The notes under the pieces: model-generated
What the model was told of the DNA's origin: nothing
Databases searched by the model: none
What the model saw: the letters and a program-made list of their open reading frames with translations, nothing else
Source of the DNA: Shewanella aestuarii
Lineage (GTDB): Bacteria > Pseudomonadota > Gammaproteobacteria > Enterobacterales > Shewanellaceae
Assembly (NCBI RefSeq): GCF_014647215.1
Contig: NZ_BMOT01000005.1
Span: 62,001-126,000, forward strand
DNA length: 64,000 nucleotides
Direction: 5' to 3'
Shown here: positions 1-10,555 of the stretch, one piece after another
Layout of the letters: the number at the start of each line of letters is the position of its first letter
Numbering within the stretch: the first letter of the stretch is position 1
Made by a program: the position numbers and the translations under genes

Positions 1-1
1 T

Positions 2-496
2 CGCTCTCGCCTTGAAACTTTACTGCCGAACTCGTTAGCGCCCTTGTTTGATTACGTGGCAACTAAGCGTGAAGATGTGCAGTTAAAACTGACAAATGGC
101 AAAGACAGACGTTTGTTTTGGGAGCGTTTTTTTAATTTAAACCAAGATAGATTCGATGCTGCCACTGAGTCTCATTATCAGCAGGCTTTTGATAGCTATG
201 CGAGTCGGGGAGAAATTTTATTGCTTGATGAAAATACCCCCGCAGGCCTGTTACCTATTGCAGTGATGCCATTACTGCAAAAATTGGATGTAGTATTCAG
301 TGAACGTGAGCTTGATGATCAAACCAATGAGTTATTAAGGCGTGATGCTTCGCGTGAGTCACTACCGCTATTAAGTGTTATTTCAAAGCAGTTTGAACTT
401 GGCGATAGAATGTTATTGGTTGCCCCTGCTGAAAAAATTACTCAGTTTAAAGCCCATTTTCCGATGGCAAAACATTTAAGACCTGGCGCAATTTAA
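2..496 (+). CDS. C-terminal part of an unidentified protein (5' end outside window)
   Basis: The frame is open from the first bases, reading ...RSRLETLLPNSLAPLFDYV..., so the TTG at 44 is internal and the gene starts upstream of the window. About 164 residues are visible and end at TAA 494-496. The segment is soluble, with no membrane segment. The last 50 residues (SLPLLSVISKQFELGDRMLL) resemble the beta-rich C-terminal regulatory domains (TrkA_C/RCK-like) of some cation transporters, but this is a weak impression and I do not name the protein. A rho-independent terminator follows 34 bp later. Confidence 0.6.
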   Translation, partial: RSRLETLLPNSLAPLFDYVATKREDVQLKLTNGKDRRLFWERFFNLNQDRFDAATESHYQQAFDSYASRGEILLLDENTPAGLLPIAVMPLLQKLDVVFSERELDDQTNELLRRDASRESLPLLSVISKQFELGDRMLLVAPAEKITQFKAHFPMAKHLRPGAI

Positions 497-529
497 GCTA
501 ATTTCCTTTATGATATAGCTATCTTTAAT

Positions 530-552
530 AACCGAGTTTACTCGGTTTTTTC
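530..552 (+). terminator. Rho-independent terminator
   Basis: A perfect 8-bp stem AACCGAGT / ACTCGGTT with a 2-nt loop is followed by a run of T. It lies just after the truncated first gene and before yaeQ, so yaeQ probably has its own promoter or depends on readthrough. Confidence 0.8.
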
Positions 553-567
553 TTTTGTGGACTCAAT

Positions 568-1104
568 ATGGCCCCTAAATCTACCGTTTATAAAGTTAAC
601 TTACAGATTGCTGACATGGACAGGCACTACTATGCCGAGCATCCACTAACGATTGCGCAGCACCCATCTGAAACGGATACCCGAATGATGGTGCGATTAT
701 TAGCATTTGCATTAAACGCCAGTGAATCATTGCAGTTTAGCAAAGGCTTGTGTGTTGATGATGAGGCAGAGCTGTGGGACGTTGATTTATCTGGTGTGGT
801 CGATTTATGGGTAGAGTTTGGTCAAGCGGATGAAAAATGGCTTCGTAAAGCCAGCGGCAGAGCCAAACAAGTTGTTTTATATACCTATGGTGGTCGCAGT
901 GTGCCAATTTGGTGGCAGCAAAACCAGTCGATATTAAGCCGTTTTAAAAACCTTAAAGTGGTTAATATTCCTGAACAAGCTGTAGAGCAGTTAGCGGGTT
1001 TTGTAGGACGTAATATGGCAATACAGGTCAATATTAATGAAGGTCAGGTATGGTTATCTAATGCGGATATGAGTGTGTTGGTTGAGCCTGAAGTGTTGCA
1101 GTAA
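568..1104 (+). CDS. yaeQ: YaeQ family protein
   Basis: The 178-aa protein matches YaeQ in length and in its characteristic start: a short beta strand (STVYKVNLQIADMDRHYYA), then LAQHPSET-like IAQHPSETDTRMMVRLLAF and DLWVEFGQ. YaeQ proteins have a PD-(D/E)XK nuclease-like fold, and E. coli YaeQ was reported to suppress loss of RfaH; the cellular role is still unclear. The gene stands alone between two terminators. Identification rests on these conserved blocks; the function is not established. Confidence 0.93.
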   Translation: MAPKSTVYKVNLQIADMDRHYYAEHPLTIAQHPSETDTRMMVRLLAFALNASESLQFSKGLCVDDEAELWDVDLSGVVDLWVEFGQADEKWLRKASGRAKQVVLYTYGGRSVPIWWQQNQSILSRFKNLKVVNIPEQAVEQLAGFVGRNMAIQVNINEGQVWLSNADMSVLVEPEVLQ

Positions 1105-1124
1105 TCCTGTTTGTGATCTTACCG

Positions 1125-1169
1125 TGGGTTAACAAGCGATTGTTTCTTTGAGCTCGTTAACCCATTTTT
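1125..1169. terminator. Terminator between convergent yaeQ and DUF3300 gene
   Basis: Stem arms 1125-1137 (TGGGTTAACAAGC) and 1152-1164 (GCTCGTTAACCCA) pair over 13 bp with one mismatch and are followed by TTTTTA. The genes on either side converge, so it may act in both directions. Confidence 0.75.
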
Positions 1170-1179
1170 ATTGTGCATC

Positions 1180-2697
1180 TTATGGTTCAATTCCTCTTGA
1201 TTTACTGACATTACCTTGATGATTTGACTGCCTTGTTGGCGGCGTTCTTACGGCCGACTGGCGAGCATTATTCACGTGTTTTGCACTGTTAACCTGCCTG
1301 TTACTCTCTTGTCTCGATGACTGCTTCGCTTGATAACTTGCCTGCCCATAACCCTGCTTATTGATACTCGGTTGTGTATTCGCAATATGGCTCGCAGTTT
1401 GTCGTGATTTCACTGCTGACATTTTGGGCTGCTGACGCGGCGTTATGACTTGGTTTTTTTGCAGTTGTGTTGTCCGATCATAGTTTTTATTTTGCACAGG
1501 TAATTTATGATCTTTTAATTGATTCTTGACACTGCCTTGTCTATCCAATTTATGGTTGTTGAACGCTTTCTCGCGATCATTACTGGCCATTTTATCGCGT
1601 GACGCTTGGTTGAACCGCGTGTCTTTACTGCTATGTTTGTTGCTGTCATATTGATGTGATCTTGTGCCATTTTGTAAAGATTGATTCACTCTGTGCTGCG
1701 CCGATTTATCTATTTTATGAATAGCTTGGCTGCTGTTTAGGCGCGGCTGTTGATGCATATCTTTACGCATACTTTTGGCTTGCTGGTGGTGTTGATAACG
1801 CTCTGGCGAATCATAACGTTTACTGACTACGCTGCTGCGGTATGCGACACCATGACGATGTGATGGTTGGTGTTTCCAACGCTTGGCACCGCTACTGTAA
1901 GCTATTTTACGAGAGGGCTTGTAGTAATGGCTATGGTGATGGTTTATCACCACGACTTTACGATGTGACCAATGTACTGAGCCAAAGAAGTAGTTAAAGT
2001 TAATATAAACACTCGGCCCCCAATAAATCGGGCGATGATAAGCATAAACTGGGCGTGTGTACCAATATACTGGCGGATACGCATGCCAGTACCAATTACC
2101 ATAAACCACACGGCTATCGTAATAAGGTACATAAATGACTTCAGGTTTAGCCGGCTCAATAATAATCTGTTTTTCAACTTTGGTGACTTTCATATTGTCC
2201 AGATCATCAAAGCTGTTGGCATCATCCGCTTGTCGACGCAGCGTTTGCACCATAGCCAATACACTTTCCTCATCTTGCAAAAAAGCATCACCTAAATTTT
2301 GCGTCCATTCTAAATCATCATTGAGCTTTTCTAACACAGTGGGAAAAGCCGTTAAGGCAATTACACTAGGATCCCATGACTGTTGTTCAGCAAGTTGCAT
2401 TCGGGTTTCAACATCCACGTTGGCTTGCTTTTTAAGCCAACGATTAGCTTGTACCAGTTCTAATGGGTAGGTTGATGCAATAAGAATATGGGTTAACAAA
2501 CTGTCTGGGTATAACGCAATTGGCGCAAGCGTTTGTGCCAATTGCGCTTCTGTTAGTTGCTCAGAATATGGTGCAATTTGCTGACGTTCAGATGTTGTTT
2601 GCGCATGCACATGAAATGGTGAAACGGCTATGCCAGCAACAAACATCACAGCACATGTGCGTAATAGTAATGACGGTAAAAAGTGAGTGTGTTTCAT
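1180..2697 (-). CDS. DUF3300 domain protein with His/Gln/Lys-rich tail
   Basis: The 505-aa protein has an N-terminal signal peptide (residues 1-32, ending near HVHAQ). A DUF3300 domain follows at about 45-250, recognised from LAPIALYPDSLLTHIL, STYPLELVQANRWL, WDPSVIALTAFP and PEVIYVPYYDSRVVYG. Residues 195-260 are very rich in Tyr, Trp and His. Residues 260-505 are low-complexity and rich in His, Gln, Ser, Lys and Arg, probably disordered. Export to the periplasm or outer membrane is inferred from the signal peptide. The family has no established function, although the His-rich segments suggest metal or polyanion binding. The gene is monocistronic and lies upstream of the PhoPQ-like operon on the same strand. 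Confidence 0.85.
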   Translation of the reverse strand: MKHTHFLPSLLLRTCAVMFVAGIAVSPFHVHAQTTSERQQIAPYSEQLTEAQLAQTLAPIALYPDSLLTHILIASTYPLELVQANRWLKKQANVDVETRMQLAEQQSWDPSVIALTAFPTVLEKLNDDLEWTQNLGDAFLQDEESVLAMVQTLRRQADDANSFDDLDNMKVTKVEKQIIIEPAKPEVIYVPYYDSRVVYGNWYWHAYPPVYWYTRPVYAYHRPIYWGPSVYINFNYFFGSVHWSHRKVVVINHHHSHYYKPSRKIAYSSGAKRWKHQPSHRHGVAYRSSVVSKRYDSPERYQHHQQAKSMRKDMHQQPRLNSSQAIHKIDKSAQHRVNQSLQNGTRSHQYDSNKHSSKDTRFNQASRDKMASNDREKAFNNHKLDRQGSVKNQLKDHKLPVQNKNYDRTTQLQKNQVITPRQQPKMSAVKSRQTASHIANTQPSINKQGYGQASYQAKQSSRQESNRQVNSAKHVNNARQSAVRTPPTRQSNHQGNVSKSRGIEP

Positions 2698-2772
2698 ATC
2701 ATCTCCAACACTTTTGCTAAGTTAGGCTGATCATACAAAACTGAAAATGAACATAAGCTGAAAGTAAAATGC

Positions 2773-4119
2773 TTATGTTGAGAAGATAAGGCTAAATTTT
2801 GCTCCGGTTAACTCCACTGAATCACTAACGGTTAATTTACCCTGATAGCTGTTGACCAAATCACTGACAATGGCTAAACCGATACCATGGCCTTGTTGGT
2901 AGGTATCAGCCCTTGCGCCGCGTTCAAATATTAAGGCTTGTTGTGCAGCCGTTAAGCCTGGACCATCATCTTCAACCGTGATAATTAATTCACTTGCCGT
3001 GGTTTCTACGCTTAACAGCACCTGATGTTTGGCGGCTTTGCAGGCGTTATCAAGCAAGTTACCTATCATTTCACTTAAGTCGGCGCTGTCGCCCTTAAAA
3101 ATAGCGGCTTGATTTTGGTAAAGCGTTTGCTGGTAATCAATATCTTTATGGCTGCTATGATAGATTTTGGTCAAGGTGCGAATAAGCTTAGTGGCGGTGT
3201 CATCAACATTAATACCCAAGTGCCAGGCATTACCCGCAACACTTTGCGCCTTTTTTAGTTGATAGCCAATAATGTGATTAATATGATCCAGTTGCTCATG
3301 GCTGTCTTGGGTAAGTTGCGGCTGTGATTTGATCACAGCCAGTGGGGTTTTTAAACTGTGAGCTAGATCTGAAAGCGCATTACGATAACGATTGCGCTGT
3401 TGTTTTTCAGTGTGCAGTAAGGTGTTGAGTTGTTTGGCTAAAATAGATAATTCGCTGGGGTATGACTGGCTTAATTCGGCCAGTTTTCCTTGCTCAACTA
3501 AGGTGATTTCATTACTGAACTGACTTAATGGTTTAAGTGTCCATGCCAACCACACCACTTGAATGATGATTAATACCAACATCAAAACACCTATCCATAC
3601 CCAAAGGGTACGGTTAAACTCGTCTGCTTGAGTTTGATAATCGGACTCATCTTTAATGATGTGTAGCGTTAGCGGAATAAGTTGTTTTTGATGAGAAAAA
3701 CTCACGGTAAAGCTAAAAACCACATGCTTAACTTTACCTATTTTTACTCGATAAAACTGGCTTTGGCCCACCAAGGGGTGATTGAGATTCGGTGTGTTAA
3801 TGCCAAAAAAAGAGCCTGAAGACCAAACTATTTTATGTTGTTGATCACTAATTAGCGCATATAAGCCCGAACCTATGACGTTAAATTGATTTTCAACTAG
3901 GTGCGGCGGCATATTGATATCACCGTTATCGACATCAGCCACCGCCAACACACTGTACATGTAGGCGTTAAGTTGGTTTTCTATCGACAGGGCTATTTGT
4001 CGTTCAAAGGCTTTATTAACGGTAAAACCAATCGCAGGCAATAACACCATAATCAGTAATAAGCCGCTGACAACAAACCGGGCTTTTAATGAATGATGCC
4101 ATGGCTTGCTTTGGATCAT
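2773..4119 (-). CDS. PhoQ-like sensor histidine kinase
   Basis: This 448-aa membrane kinase has a first TM helix at residues 14-34, a periplasmic sensor of about 135 aa, a second TM at 171-193, a linker, and a kinase core. The H-box DLAHSLKTPLAV places the phospho-acceptor at His254; this DLxHSLKTPLAV form is typical of PhoQ-type kinases. The N-box (IGNLLDNACKAAK) and G-boxes (VEDDGPGL, GHGIGLAIV) are intact, so it should be active. Its start overlaps the stop of the response-regulator gene by 4 nt, so the two are co-translated. A PhoQ-like role (Mg2+, antimicrobial peptides or pH) is inferred from the family; the ligand cannot be read from sequence. Confidence 0.9.
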   Translation of the reverse strand: MIQSKPWHHSLKARFVVSGLLLIMVLLPAIGFTVNKAFERQIALSIENQLNAYMYSVLAVADVDNGDINMPPHLVENQFNVIGSGLYALISDQQHKIVWSSGSFFGINTPNLNHPLVGQSQFYRVKIGKVKHVVFSFTVSFSHQKQLIPLTLHIIKDESDYQTQADEFNRTLWVWIGVLMLVLIIIQVVWLAWTLKPLSQFSNEITLVEQGKLAELSQSYPSELSILAKQLNTLLHTEKQQRNRYRNALSDLAHSLKTPLAVIKSQPQLTQDSHEQLDHINHIIGYQLKKAQSVAGNAWHLGINVDDTATKLIRTLTKIYHSSHKDIDYQQTLYQNQAAIFKGDSADLSEMIGNLLDNACKAAKHQVLLSVETTASELIITVEDDGPGLTAAQQALIFERGARADTYQQGHGIGLAIVSDLVNSYQGKLTVSDSVELTGAKFSLIFST

Positions 4120-4802
4120 TTTGCGTTATCTTCAAGAGTTCGAAGACGATAACCCTGTCCACGCAGGGTTTCAATTAATTGATATTGATTATCTGGGTCT
4201 AGTTTTTTGCGTAAGCGACGAATAAACACTTCAATCACATTCGAGTCTAGGTCGAAATCTTGATCGTAAATATGCTCAATTAATGTGGATTTAGAAATCA
4301 CCGCATTTTGGTGCATCATCAAATATTCGAATAATTTAAATTCTGAGCTGCTTAAGGTGATAGGTTGCTGATGCAAACTTAGCGCGAGGGTGCGGGTATT
4401 GAGTTGCAAAGGCCCGTTAGTGATAACCGGACTGGCTTGGCCTGCTGAGCGGCGTATTAAAGCATTTAAGCGTGCTGATAACTCTTCAACTTGAAAAGGT
4501 TTAGTTAAATAATCATCGGCACCAGCATCTAAGCCTTTGACTTTATCTTGCCAACCATCACGGGCGGTTAAAATTAAAATGGGATAGCTGATCCCTTGTT
4601 GGCGCAGTTGTTCAATTAAACTAATACCATCAATTTTAGGTAAGCCAACATCAATAATGGCGGCATCAAATAGGGTTTCTTGAGCTTGAAAAAGGCCATC
4701 CTCGCCATCAGATGCGACATCCACACTGTATTGGGCCTGCTGTAAATGCTGGGCAAGGTTAGTTTGTAAACTTAAATCATCTTCAACAATCAGTATGCGC
4801 AT
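4116..4802 (-). CDS. PhoP-like OmpR-family response regulator
   Basis: The 228-aa protein has an N-terminal receiver domain with acidic pocket VEDD and phospho-acceptor Asp51 (IIDVGLPKIDG). Conserved Lys lies in DDYLTKPF, and a C-terminal winged-helix DNA-binding domain ends with RRLRKKLDP...LRGQGYRL. The DGWQDKVKGLDAGADDY block closely matches PhoP-type regulators. It is the middle gene of a PepSY-regulator-kinase operon: the upstream PepSY gene ends 2 bp before its start and the kinase overlaps its end by 4 nt. It probably regulates envelope genes, possibly including its own operon. Confidence 0.92.
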   Translation of the reverse strand: MRILIVEDDLSLQTNLAQHLQQAQYSVDVASDGEDGLFQAQETLFDAAIIDVGLPKIDGISLIEQLRQQGISYPILILTARDGWQDKVKGLDAGADDYLTKPFQVEELSARLNALIRRSAGQASPVITNGPLQLNTRTLALSLHQQPITLSSSEFKLFEYLMMHQNAVISKSTLIEHIYDQDFDLDSNVIEVFIRRLRKKLDPDNQYQLIETLRGQGYRLRTLEDNAK

Positions 4803-4804
4803 GG

Positions 4805-5161
4805 TTAGTTCCTCGATACCGCTCCAGTTACCGCATTGACGCTGGCATAAAAAACCACACCATCATTACTTAACAATTTAACTTGGTAACCAGGGTTGCC
4901 ATTTACTTGACTAGATTGCACCCGCAATACTTTACCACCATATTGGCTTTGGGCGCGGCTTGAGGCTTGTTGGGCGCTTTTTATGACTAGATTTTGCTGC
5001 TTTTGCTTTTGTGGACCAGGATGTTGTAGGCCATTAAATGGAAATACCGCCATGCTTGCTGCCGCAGATGAACTTTGGGCAGTGCTAGGCAAAATGATGC
5101 TGCATAAACTACACATCAGTGAAGCCGATAAAATGACGCTTTTTAATGAAGCACGATTCAT
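4805..5161 (-). CDS. Secreted PepSY-domain protein
   Basis: The 118-aa protein has a signal peptide at residues 1-28 (LMCSLCSIILPSTAQS) and one C-terminal PepSY-like unit (about 55-118) recognised from GGKVLRVQSSQ...GYQVKLLSNDGVVFYASVNAVTGAV. PepSY proteins are periplasmic, and several are encoded beside two-component systems, where a role as signalling modulator or target has been proposed. Here it is the first gene of the operon with the PhoP/PhoQ-like pair (2-bp gap), which supports an accessory sensing role, but that is inference. Confidence 0.85.
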   Translation of the reverse strand: MNRASLKSVILSASLMCSLCSIILPSTAQSSSAAASMAVFPFNGLQHPGPQKQKQQNLVIKSAQQASSRAQSQYGGKVLRVQSSQVNGNPGYQVKLLSNDGVVFYASVNAVTGAVSRN

Positions 5162-5404
5162 GTGTTATTCCATTTAACTAAAATGTTCACAGCGAAGTTA
5201 TCACAAACTATGTGAGTAATATTAGGCAAAATCAGCTATCAGTGTAAAAGATCCTCTTCACTTTATAAACACTTAACAAGCAACTGTGATGATTATCTCG
5301 TAATCAAAATGAATAGAGTCTGAATAAAAAAATTTTCTGTTCAGCTTGGATTCATTTTGAATCGTTTCTAATGCACTCAAGCGTAAAGCCATTAAGGAAT
5401 GATT

Positions 5405-6313
5405 ATGAAATCGCATAATGTGTCGTTATTAAGTCAAACAAAACAAGCCGCTTTTGCCACTTTGATGATGGCTGGATTAACCATCTCTCCTTTAGTCACT
5501 GCCCAGGAGGCTGTAGCGACAATACAGGCCGTGAGTGAAGGTCGTATGATGAAGGGACAACTAGACGGTTTTAGTAATGAAGATAAACACAAACAAATTG
5601 AAAAGCTTAAATTAAATGCTAAGCAGCAGATTATTACCAAAAAAGATTTTGTGTCGCGTGATGATCGCATTGCCGCCTATCAACAAGGTCAGCTGTCGCC
5701 GCCAGATTTATCTGTAGTGAAGCCGCAAACAATGACGGCGAATACTAAGGTGACTATTGATAGAACGCAGGTGCAACAGGCTCAGCAAAGTGTGATTGGC
5801 TACCGTGACTTTGCAATCTTCGAAGCTTATAGCCGTTTATTTGATGACTTAGATCAGGATGGATTTTATCAAACTTTCAGTGTGACATTTGATGCCGATG
5901 TTTATGGCTACACCCTAAATGAGCCGGCAAATGTTTATGCTGAAATGTATCTAAGCCGTAATGGTGGTCCGTGGGAACATTATTACACTACGGATGTTTT
6001 CACCATTTATGGCCAATCAGAAGATGATGACTTTGAGGTGTTAACCACTTTGAGCCAAGGCTATCAAACGGATTTTTACGATGTGCTTATCGACCTTTAT
6101 GAATATGGTTATCCTGAAGTGGTGGCGACATTAAGTGCCGATGAATCCGATGGTTTATATGCTTTAGCACTGGAAAGTCATGATCGAGATGTGGTGTATG
6201 AACAAGAAATTGTTGAAGAAGTGGTTATCGTAGGGGGAGGAAGTTTGTCATGGGGGGCATTATTCCTTCTGATTGCTGGCTTATTCAGCAGACGGGCAAC
6301 AAACGGAAAATAG
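5405..6313 (+). CDS. Choice-of-anchor H family protein with GlyGly-CTERM sorting tail
   Basis: An AAGGA Shine-Dalgarno at 5394-5398 abuts the first ATG (5399) but sits 6 nt before the second, so I place the start at 5405. An N-terminal signal peptide (to about residue 34) is followed by a charged linker, then the domain FAIFEAYSRLFDDLDQDGFYQTFSV that I recognise from proteins named choice-of-anchor H. The C-terminus is a tripartite sorting signal: a Gly-rich stretch (VGGGSLSWG), a hydrophobic helix (ALFLLIAGLF) and a basic tail (SRRATNGK). This is the GlyGly-CTERM arrangement processed by rhombosortase and linked to type II secretion. The mature protein is probably cell-surface attached; its function is unknown. 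Confidence 0.82.
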   Translation: MKSHNVSLLSQTKQAAFATLMMAGLTISPLVTAQEAVATIQAVSEGRMMKGQLDGFSNEDKHKQIEKLKLNAKQQIITKKDFVSRDDRIAAYQQGQLSPPDLSVVKPQTMTANTKVTIDRTQVQQAQQSVIGYRDFAIFEAYSRLFDDLDQDGFYQTFSVTFDADVYGYTLNEPANVYAEMYLSRNGGPWEHYYTTDVFTIYGQSEDDDFEVLTTLSQGYQTDFYDVLIDLYEYGYPEVVATLSADESDGLYALALESHDRDVVYEQEIVEEVVIVGGGSLSWGALFLLIAGLFSRRATNGK

Positions 6314-6437
6314 ATTAACCCAAAAGCTTAAGTTATCGATACAATCATCAATTATCGTTTTCACTTGCTCGCCATAGTTTATGGCACTGCGAAACAAGTG
6401 TGTAATGAAGAGTAATGTATAAGTGAGTGTTAAAATC

Positions 6438-7097
6438 ATGCAAAACAAATATAAAGTGCTTTTCGTCTCTGGGGCGATACTTTTATCAGGTTGTCAGTTA
6501 CCTAATCCATATACTGGCGAAGCGGAAAACAGCAAAGCCACAAACGGTGCCATTATTGGTGCTATTGGTGGCGCTGCTATTGGCGTAGCCTCATCAAGTA
6601 AAAAAGATCGCGGTAAAGGTGCATTAATTGGCGCGGCATCGGGCGCAGCAGTGGGCGGCGGTATTGGTTATTACATGGATGTGCAAGAATCTAAACTGCG
6701 TCAGCAATTAAAATCAACGGGTGTTGGCGTAACGCGTAATGGCGACAATATTATTTTGAATATGCCTAATGATGTTACCTTTGATGTCGATCAGACTGTA
6801 CTTAGTCAACGTGCTAAATCAGTTTTGGACAGTGTTGTGCTGGTAGCCAAAGAGTATGATAAAACCCGTCTTAATGTGATTGGCCATACTGACAGTTCAG
6901 GTTCAGATTCTTATAACCTACGTTTATCACAGGTGCGTGCCAGCGAAGTGGCGCAGTACATTACCAGTCAAAAGGTCAGTGGTGGTCGAGTTTCTTCAAC
7001 GGGAATGGGTGAAAGCCAGCCGATAGCATCGAATGTTGACGCTGCGGGTAGAGCACAAAACCGTCGTGTAGAAATTATGCTTACACCAATCGGCTAA
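6438..7097 (+). CDS. OmpA-family lipoprotein with glycine-zipper segment
   Basis: The frame opens with GTG at 6423, but an AAGTGAG sequence upstream and the signal sequence favour ATG 6438. The lipobox LLSGC gives a lipidated Cys near residue 19. A glycine-zipper segment follows (GAIIGAIGGAAIG and GALIGAASGAAVGGGIGYY), then an OmpA C-terminal domain of about 110 aa with the peptidoglycan-binding signature TRLNVIGHTDSSGSDSYNLRLSQVRA and GRAQNRRVEI. The architecture matches YiaD/Pal-like outer-membrane lipoproteins that bind peptidoglycan. It is monocistronic, with a strong terminator after it. Confidence 0.9.
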   Translation: MQNKYKVLFVSGAILLSGCQLPNPYTGEAENSKATNGAIIGAIGGAAIGVASSSKKDRGKGALIGAASGAAVGGGIGYYMDVQESKLRQQLKSTGVGVTRNGDNIILNMPNDVTFDVDQTVLSQRAKSVLDSVVLVAKEYDKTRLNVIGHTDSSGSDSYNLRLSQVRASEVAQYITSQKVSGGRVSSTGMGESQPIASNVDAAGRAQNRRVEIMLTPIG

Positions 7098-7120
7098 AAC
7101 TAAGTGATTGAAAAACAATC

Positions 7121-7145
7121 AAGCCACCGCAAGGTGGCTTTTTGT
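7121..7145 (+). terminator. Rho-independent terminator
   Basis: Stem AAGCCACC (7121-7128) and GGTGGCTT (7133-7140) with loop GCAA, followed by TTTTTG. It ends the OmpA-lipoprotein transcript. Confidence 0.9.
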
Positions 7146-7220
7146 TATTCAACGTTCAGCGAATAAGATACTGTCAGTCAATAAGAAAGGGGGGTTATTA
7201 TCAGTACATCATAAAACAAC

Positions 7221-7454
7221 CTATACTTTGACGCTGGAGGCTGTTTTGCTGTCAGGGGTATGGATATCATTTTTAAGTGCCAACATGATCATCATCCCGA
7301 TACTGATAAGGGGAATAAAACTGGCGATAAAACCAATTACAGTCACCAATATGGGGCTTTGAGTTTTACGCTTTGCCAGCACGGCAATGATGATAGTTGC
7401 GATAGCTAGCCAGACAATAAACAGTTGGCCAAACACAGTTGCATTTATGCTCAT
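7221..7454 (-). CDS. Small two-helix membrane protein, unknown function
   Basis: The 77-aa protein has two predicted membrane helices (about residues 7-25, FGQLFIVWLAIATIIIAVLA, and 34-60) joined by a short basic loop KRKTQ, with a polar C-terminal tail. The start is supported by an AGAAGGA sequence about 10 nt upstream on the minus strand. It lies downstream of xseA on the same strand but about 90 bp away and could be separately transcribed. I do not recognise a named family. Confidence 0.6.
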   Translation of the reverse strand: MSINATVFGQLFIVWLAIATIIIAVLAKRKTQSPILVTVIGFIASFIPLISIGMMIMLALKNDIHTPDSKTASSVKV

Positions 7455-7542
7455 AGATAGAAGTCCTTCTCTAATAATTCGTTTCAGTCATATACAGTTG
7501 CGTACCATTTACAGCAAACTCATTAAGTGAAGCACTGCGGCA

Positions 7543-8868
7543 TTAAATGACGCTTGATCGCACACTCCCTTGTTTCAACTGGGTTGTTAGTACATCGCCC
7601 TTGCTCACTTTTGAAGAATCTGTAACAACGCAGTCATTCAGTTTGGTAATCGAATAGCCCCGAGTTAAGGTTGATAATGGGCTGACCGTTTCCAGTTGAT
7701 GTACCGCATGTTGCAAGCGCAAATCAGCCTGACGAAAGTAACTTTTACTGGCATCGTCGAATCGTGATGCTAAAAACTGCAATCGATTACGTTCTACTTT
7801 TAAGCTATTTACCGGTGAGCACTGCTGTAGTCGGCTATGCAATTGTTGCTGTTGCATTGCTAATCGATTCAGGCGATGTTGCAAGGCATTGTCTAGGCGC
7901 ATTTGCATTTCATCAAAACCTTGTTCAAATTGTTGTAAGCGCCTAGCGGGATCGTGGCGTTGTAATTGATGGTGTAAATCCACCAGTTGACTGGTTTGAT
8001 GAAGTTGGTAGTGACGTATGCTTTGTTGCAATCTTGATAACATCAAGGCTAGCTTTTCGGTTTTATTGCCTTTGTCTTTGGATAATAACTCTGCCCCAGC
8101 AGAGGGCGTAGGTGCACGTACATCGGCAACGTAATCACTAATAGTGGTGTCAATTTCGTGTCCTACCGCGCTGACAATGGGTATCGCACTGTTATAAATG
8201 GCATGGGCAAGTAATTCATTATTAAAGCACCATAGGTCTTCTAAAGAGCCACCACCACGGGTTAGAAGTAATACATCTACCTCAAGACGACGATTAGCTT
8301 GTTGAATCGCATTACAAATTAATTGGCTAGCAGCTCCACCTTGCACTTGAGTGGGGTAAACTATTACCTCGATAGAGGGGTCACGCCTTGCTAATACATG
8401 TAATACATCTCGAAGCGCTGCGCCTGTTGCAGAGGTGATCACACCAATTCGTTGGATATTATCCGGTAACGGGCGTTTGGTTTCAGCGGCAAATAATCCT
8501 TCCGCTGCCAATTTCATTTTTAGGGCTTCGTACTCTTGGGCTAATAAACCGTCACCGGCTGGCAACATCGACTCAATGAGTAATTGATAGTCACCGCGAG
8601 GCTCATAAACGCTAATTGCGCCTTTGACTAACACCTGCTGACCATTGACCGGCCGAAAGCGCACAGATTGGTTACGACCTTTAAACATGGCGCAACGTAT
8701 TTGGGAAAAGTTATCTTTAAGGGTGAGATACCAATGGCCAGAAGAAGGCGAAGAAAAATTGGATATTTCGGCATTAAGCCAAATCTTACCCAATTGACCT
8801 TCCAGAATTTGCCTTACTTCACCGTTTAATTTGGACACGGTATAAACATTGTCTTTTGTGGCACTCAT
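7543..8868 (-). CDS. xseA: Exodeoxyribonuclease VII large subunit
   Basis: The 441-aa protein matches XseA throughout. There is an N-terminal OB fold ([27 protein letters not shown], then [10 protein letters not shown]), the catalytic region with [17 protein letters not shown] and [15 protein letters not shown], then [29 protein letters not shown] long coiled coil follows (about 270-400). Exo VII degrades single-stranded DNA from both ends together with small subunit XseB, which is not in this window. It is divergent from guaB (119 bp between starts), a common arrangement in gammaproteobacteria. Confidence 0.97.
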   Translation of the reverse strand: MSATKDNVYTVSKLNGEVRQILEGQLGKIWLNAEISNFSSPSSGHWYLTLKDNFSQIRCAMFKGRNQSVRFRPVNGQQVLVKGAISVYEPRGDYQLLIESMLPAGDGLLAQEYEALKMKLAAEGLFAAETKRPLPDNIQRIGVITSATGAALRDVLHVLARRDPSIEVIVYPTQVQGGAASQLICNAIQQANRRLEVDVLLLTRGGGSLEDLWCFNNELLAHAIYNSAIPIVSAVGHEIDTTISDYVADVRAPTPSAGAELLSKDKGNKTEKLALMLSRLQQSIRHYQLHQTSQLVDLHHQLQRHDPARRLQQFEQGFDEMQMRLDNALQHRLNRLAMQQQQLHSRLQQCSPVNSLKVERNRLQFLASRFDDASKSYFRQADLRLQHAVHQLETVSPLSTLTRGYSITKLNDCVVTDSSKVSKGDVLTTQLKQGSVRSSVI

Positions 8869-8975
8869 GTCTTTTCTTATTCTAAAGGTAATAAAATCCT
8901 ATTTTCCATTTACCAACCCCAATATGCAAGGTATAATCCCGCCGCAATATTTCACCTCAAATCCTACTTAAATAG

Positions 8976-10460
<1,485 letters not shown>

Positions 10461-10555
10461 TGTGAATTAGGGCGGCGTAAGCCGCTCTTGTTTATCTATT
10501 TAATGACTTAAACACAGTTTAAGTTAGTGCATTAATCATTATTTGAAGGTACTCC

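Noticed and set aside
7108..7362. 84-aa plus-strand ORF
   Set aside because: It runs through the OmpA-lipoprotein terminator and overlaps the small minus-strand membrane protein in antisense.
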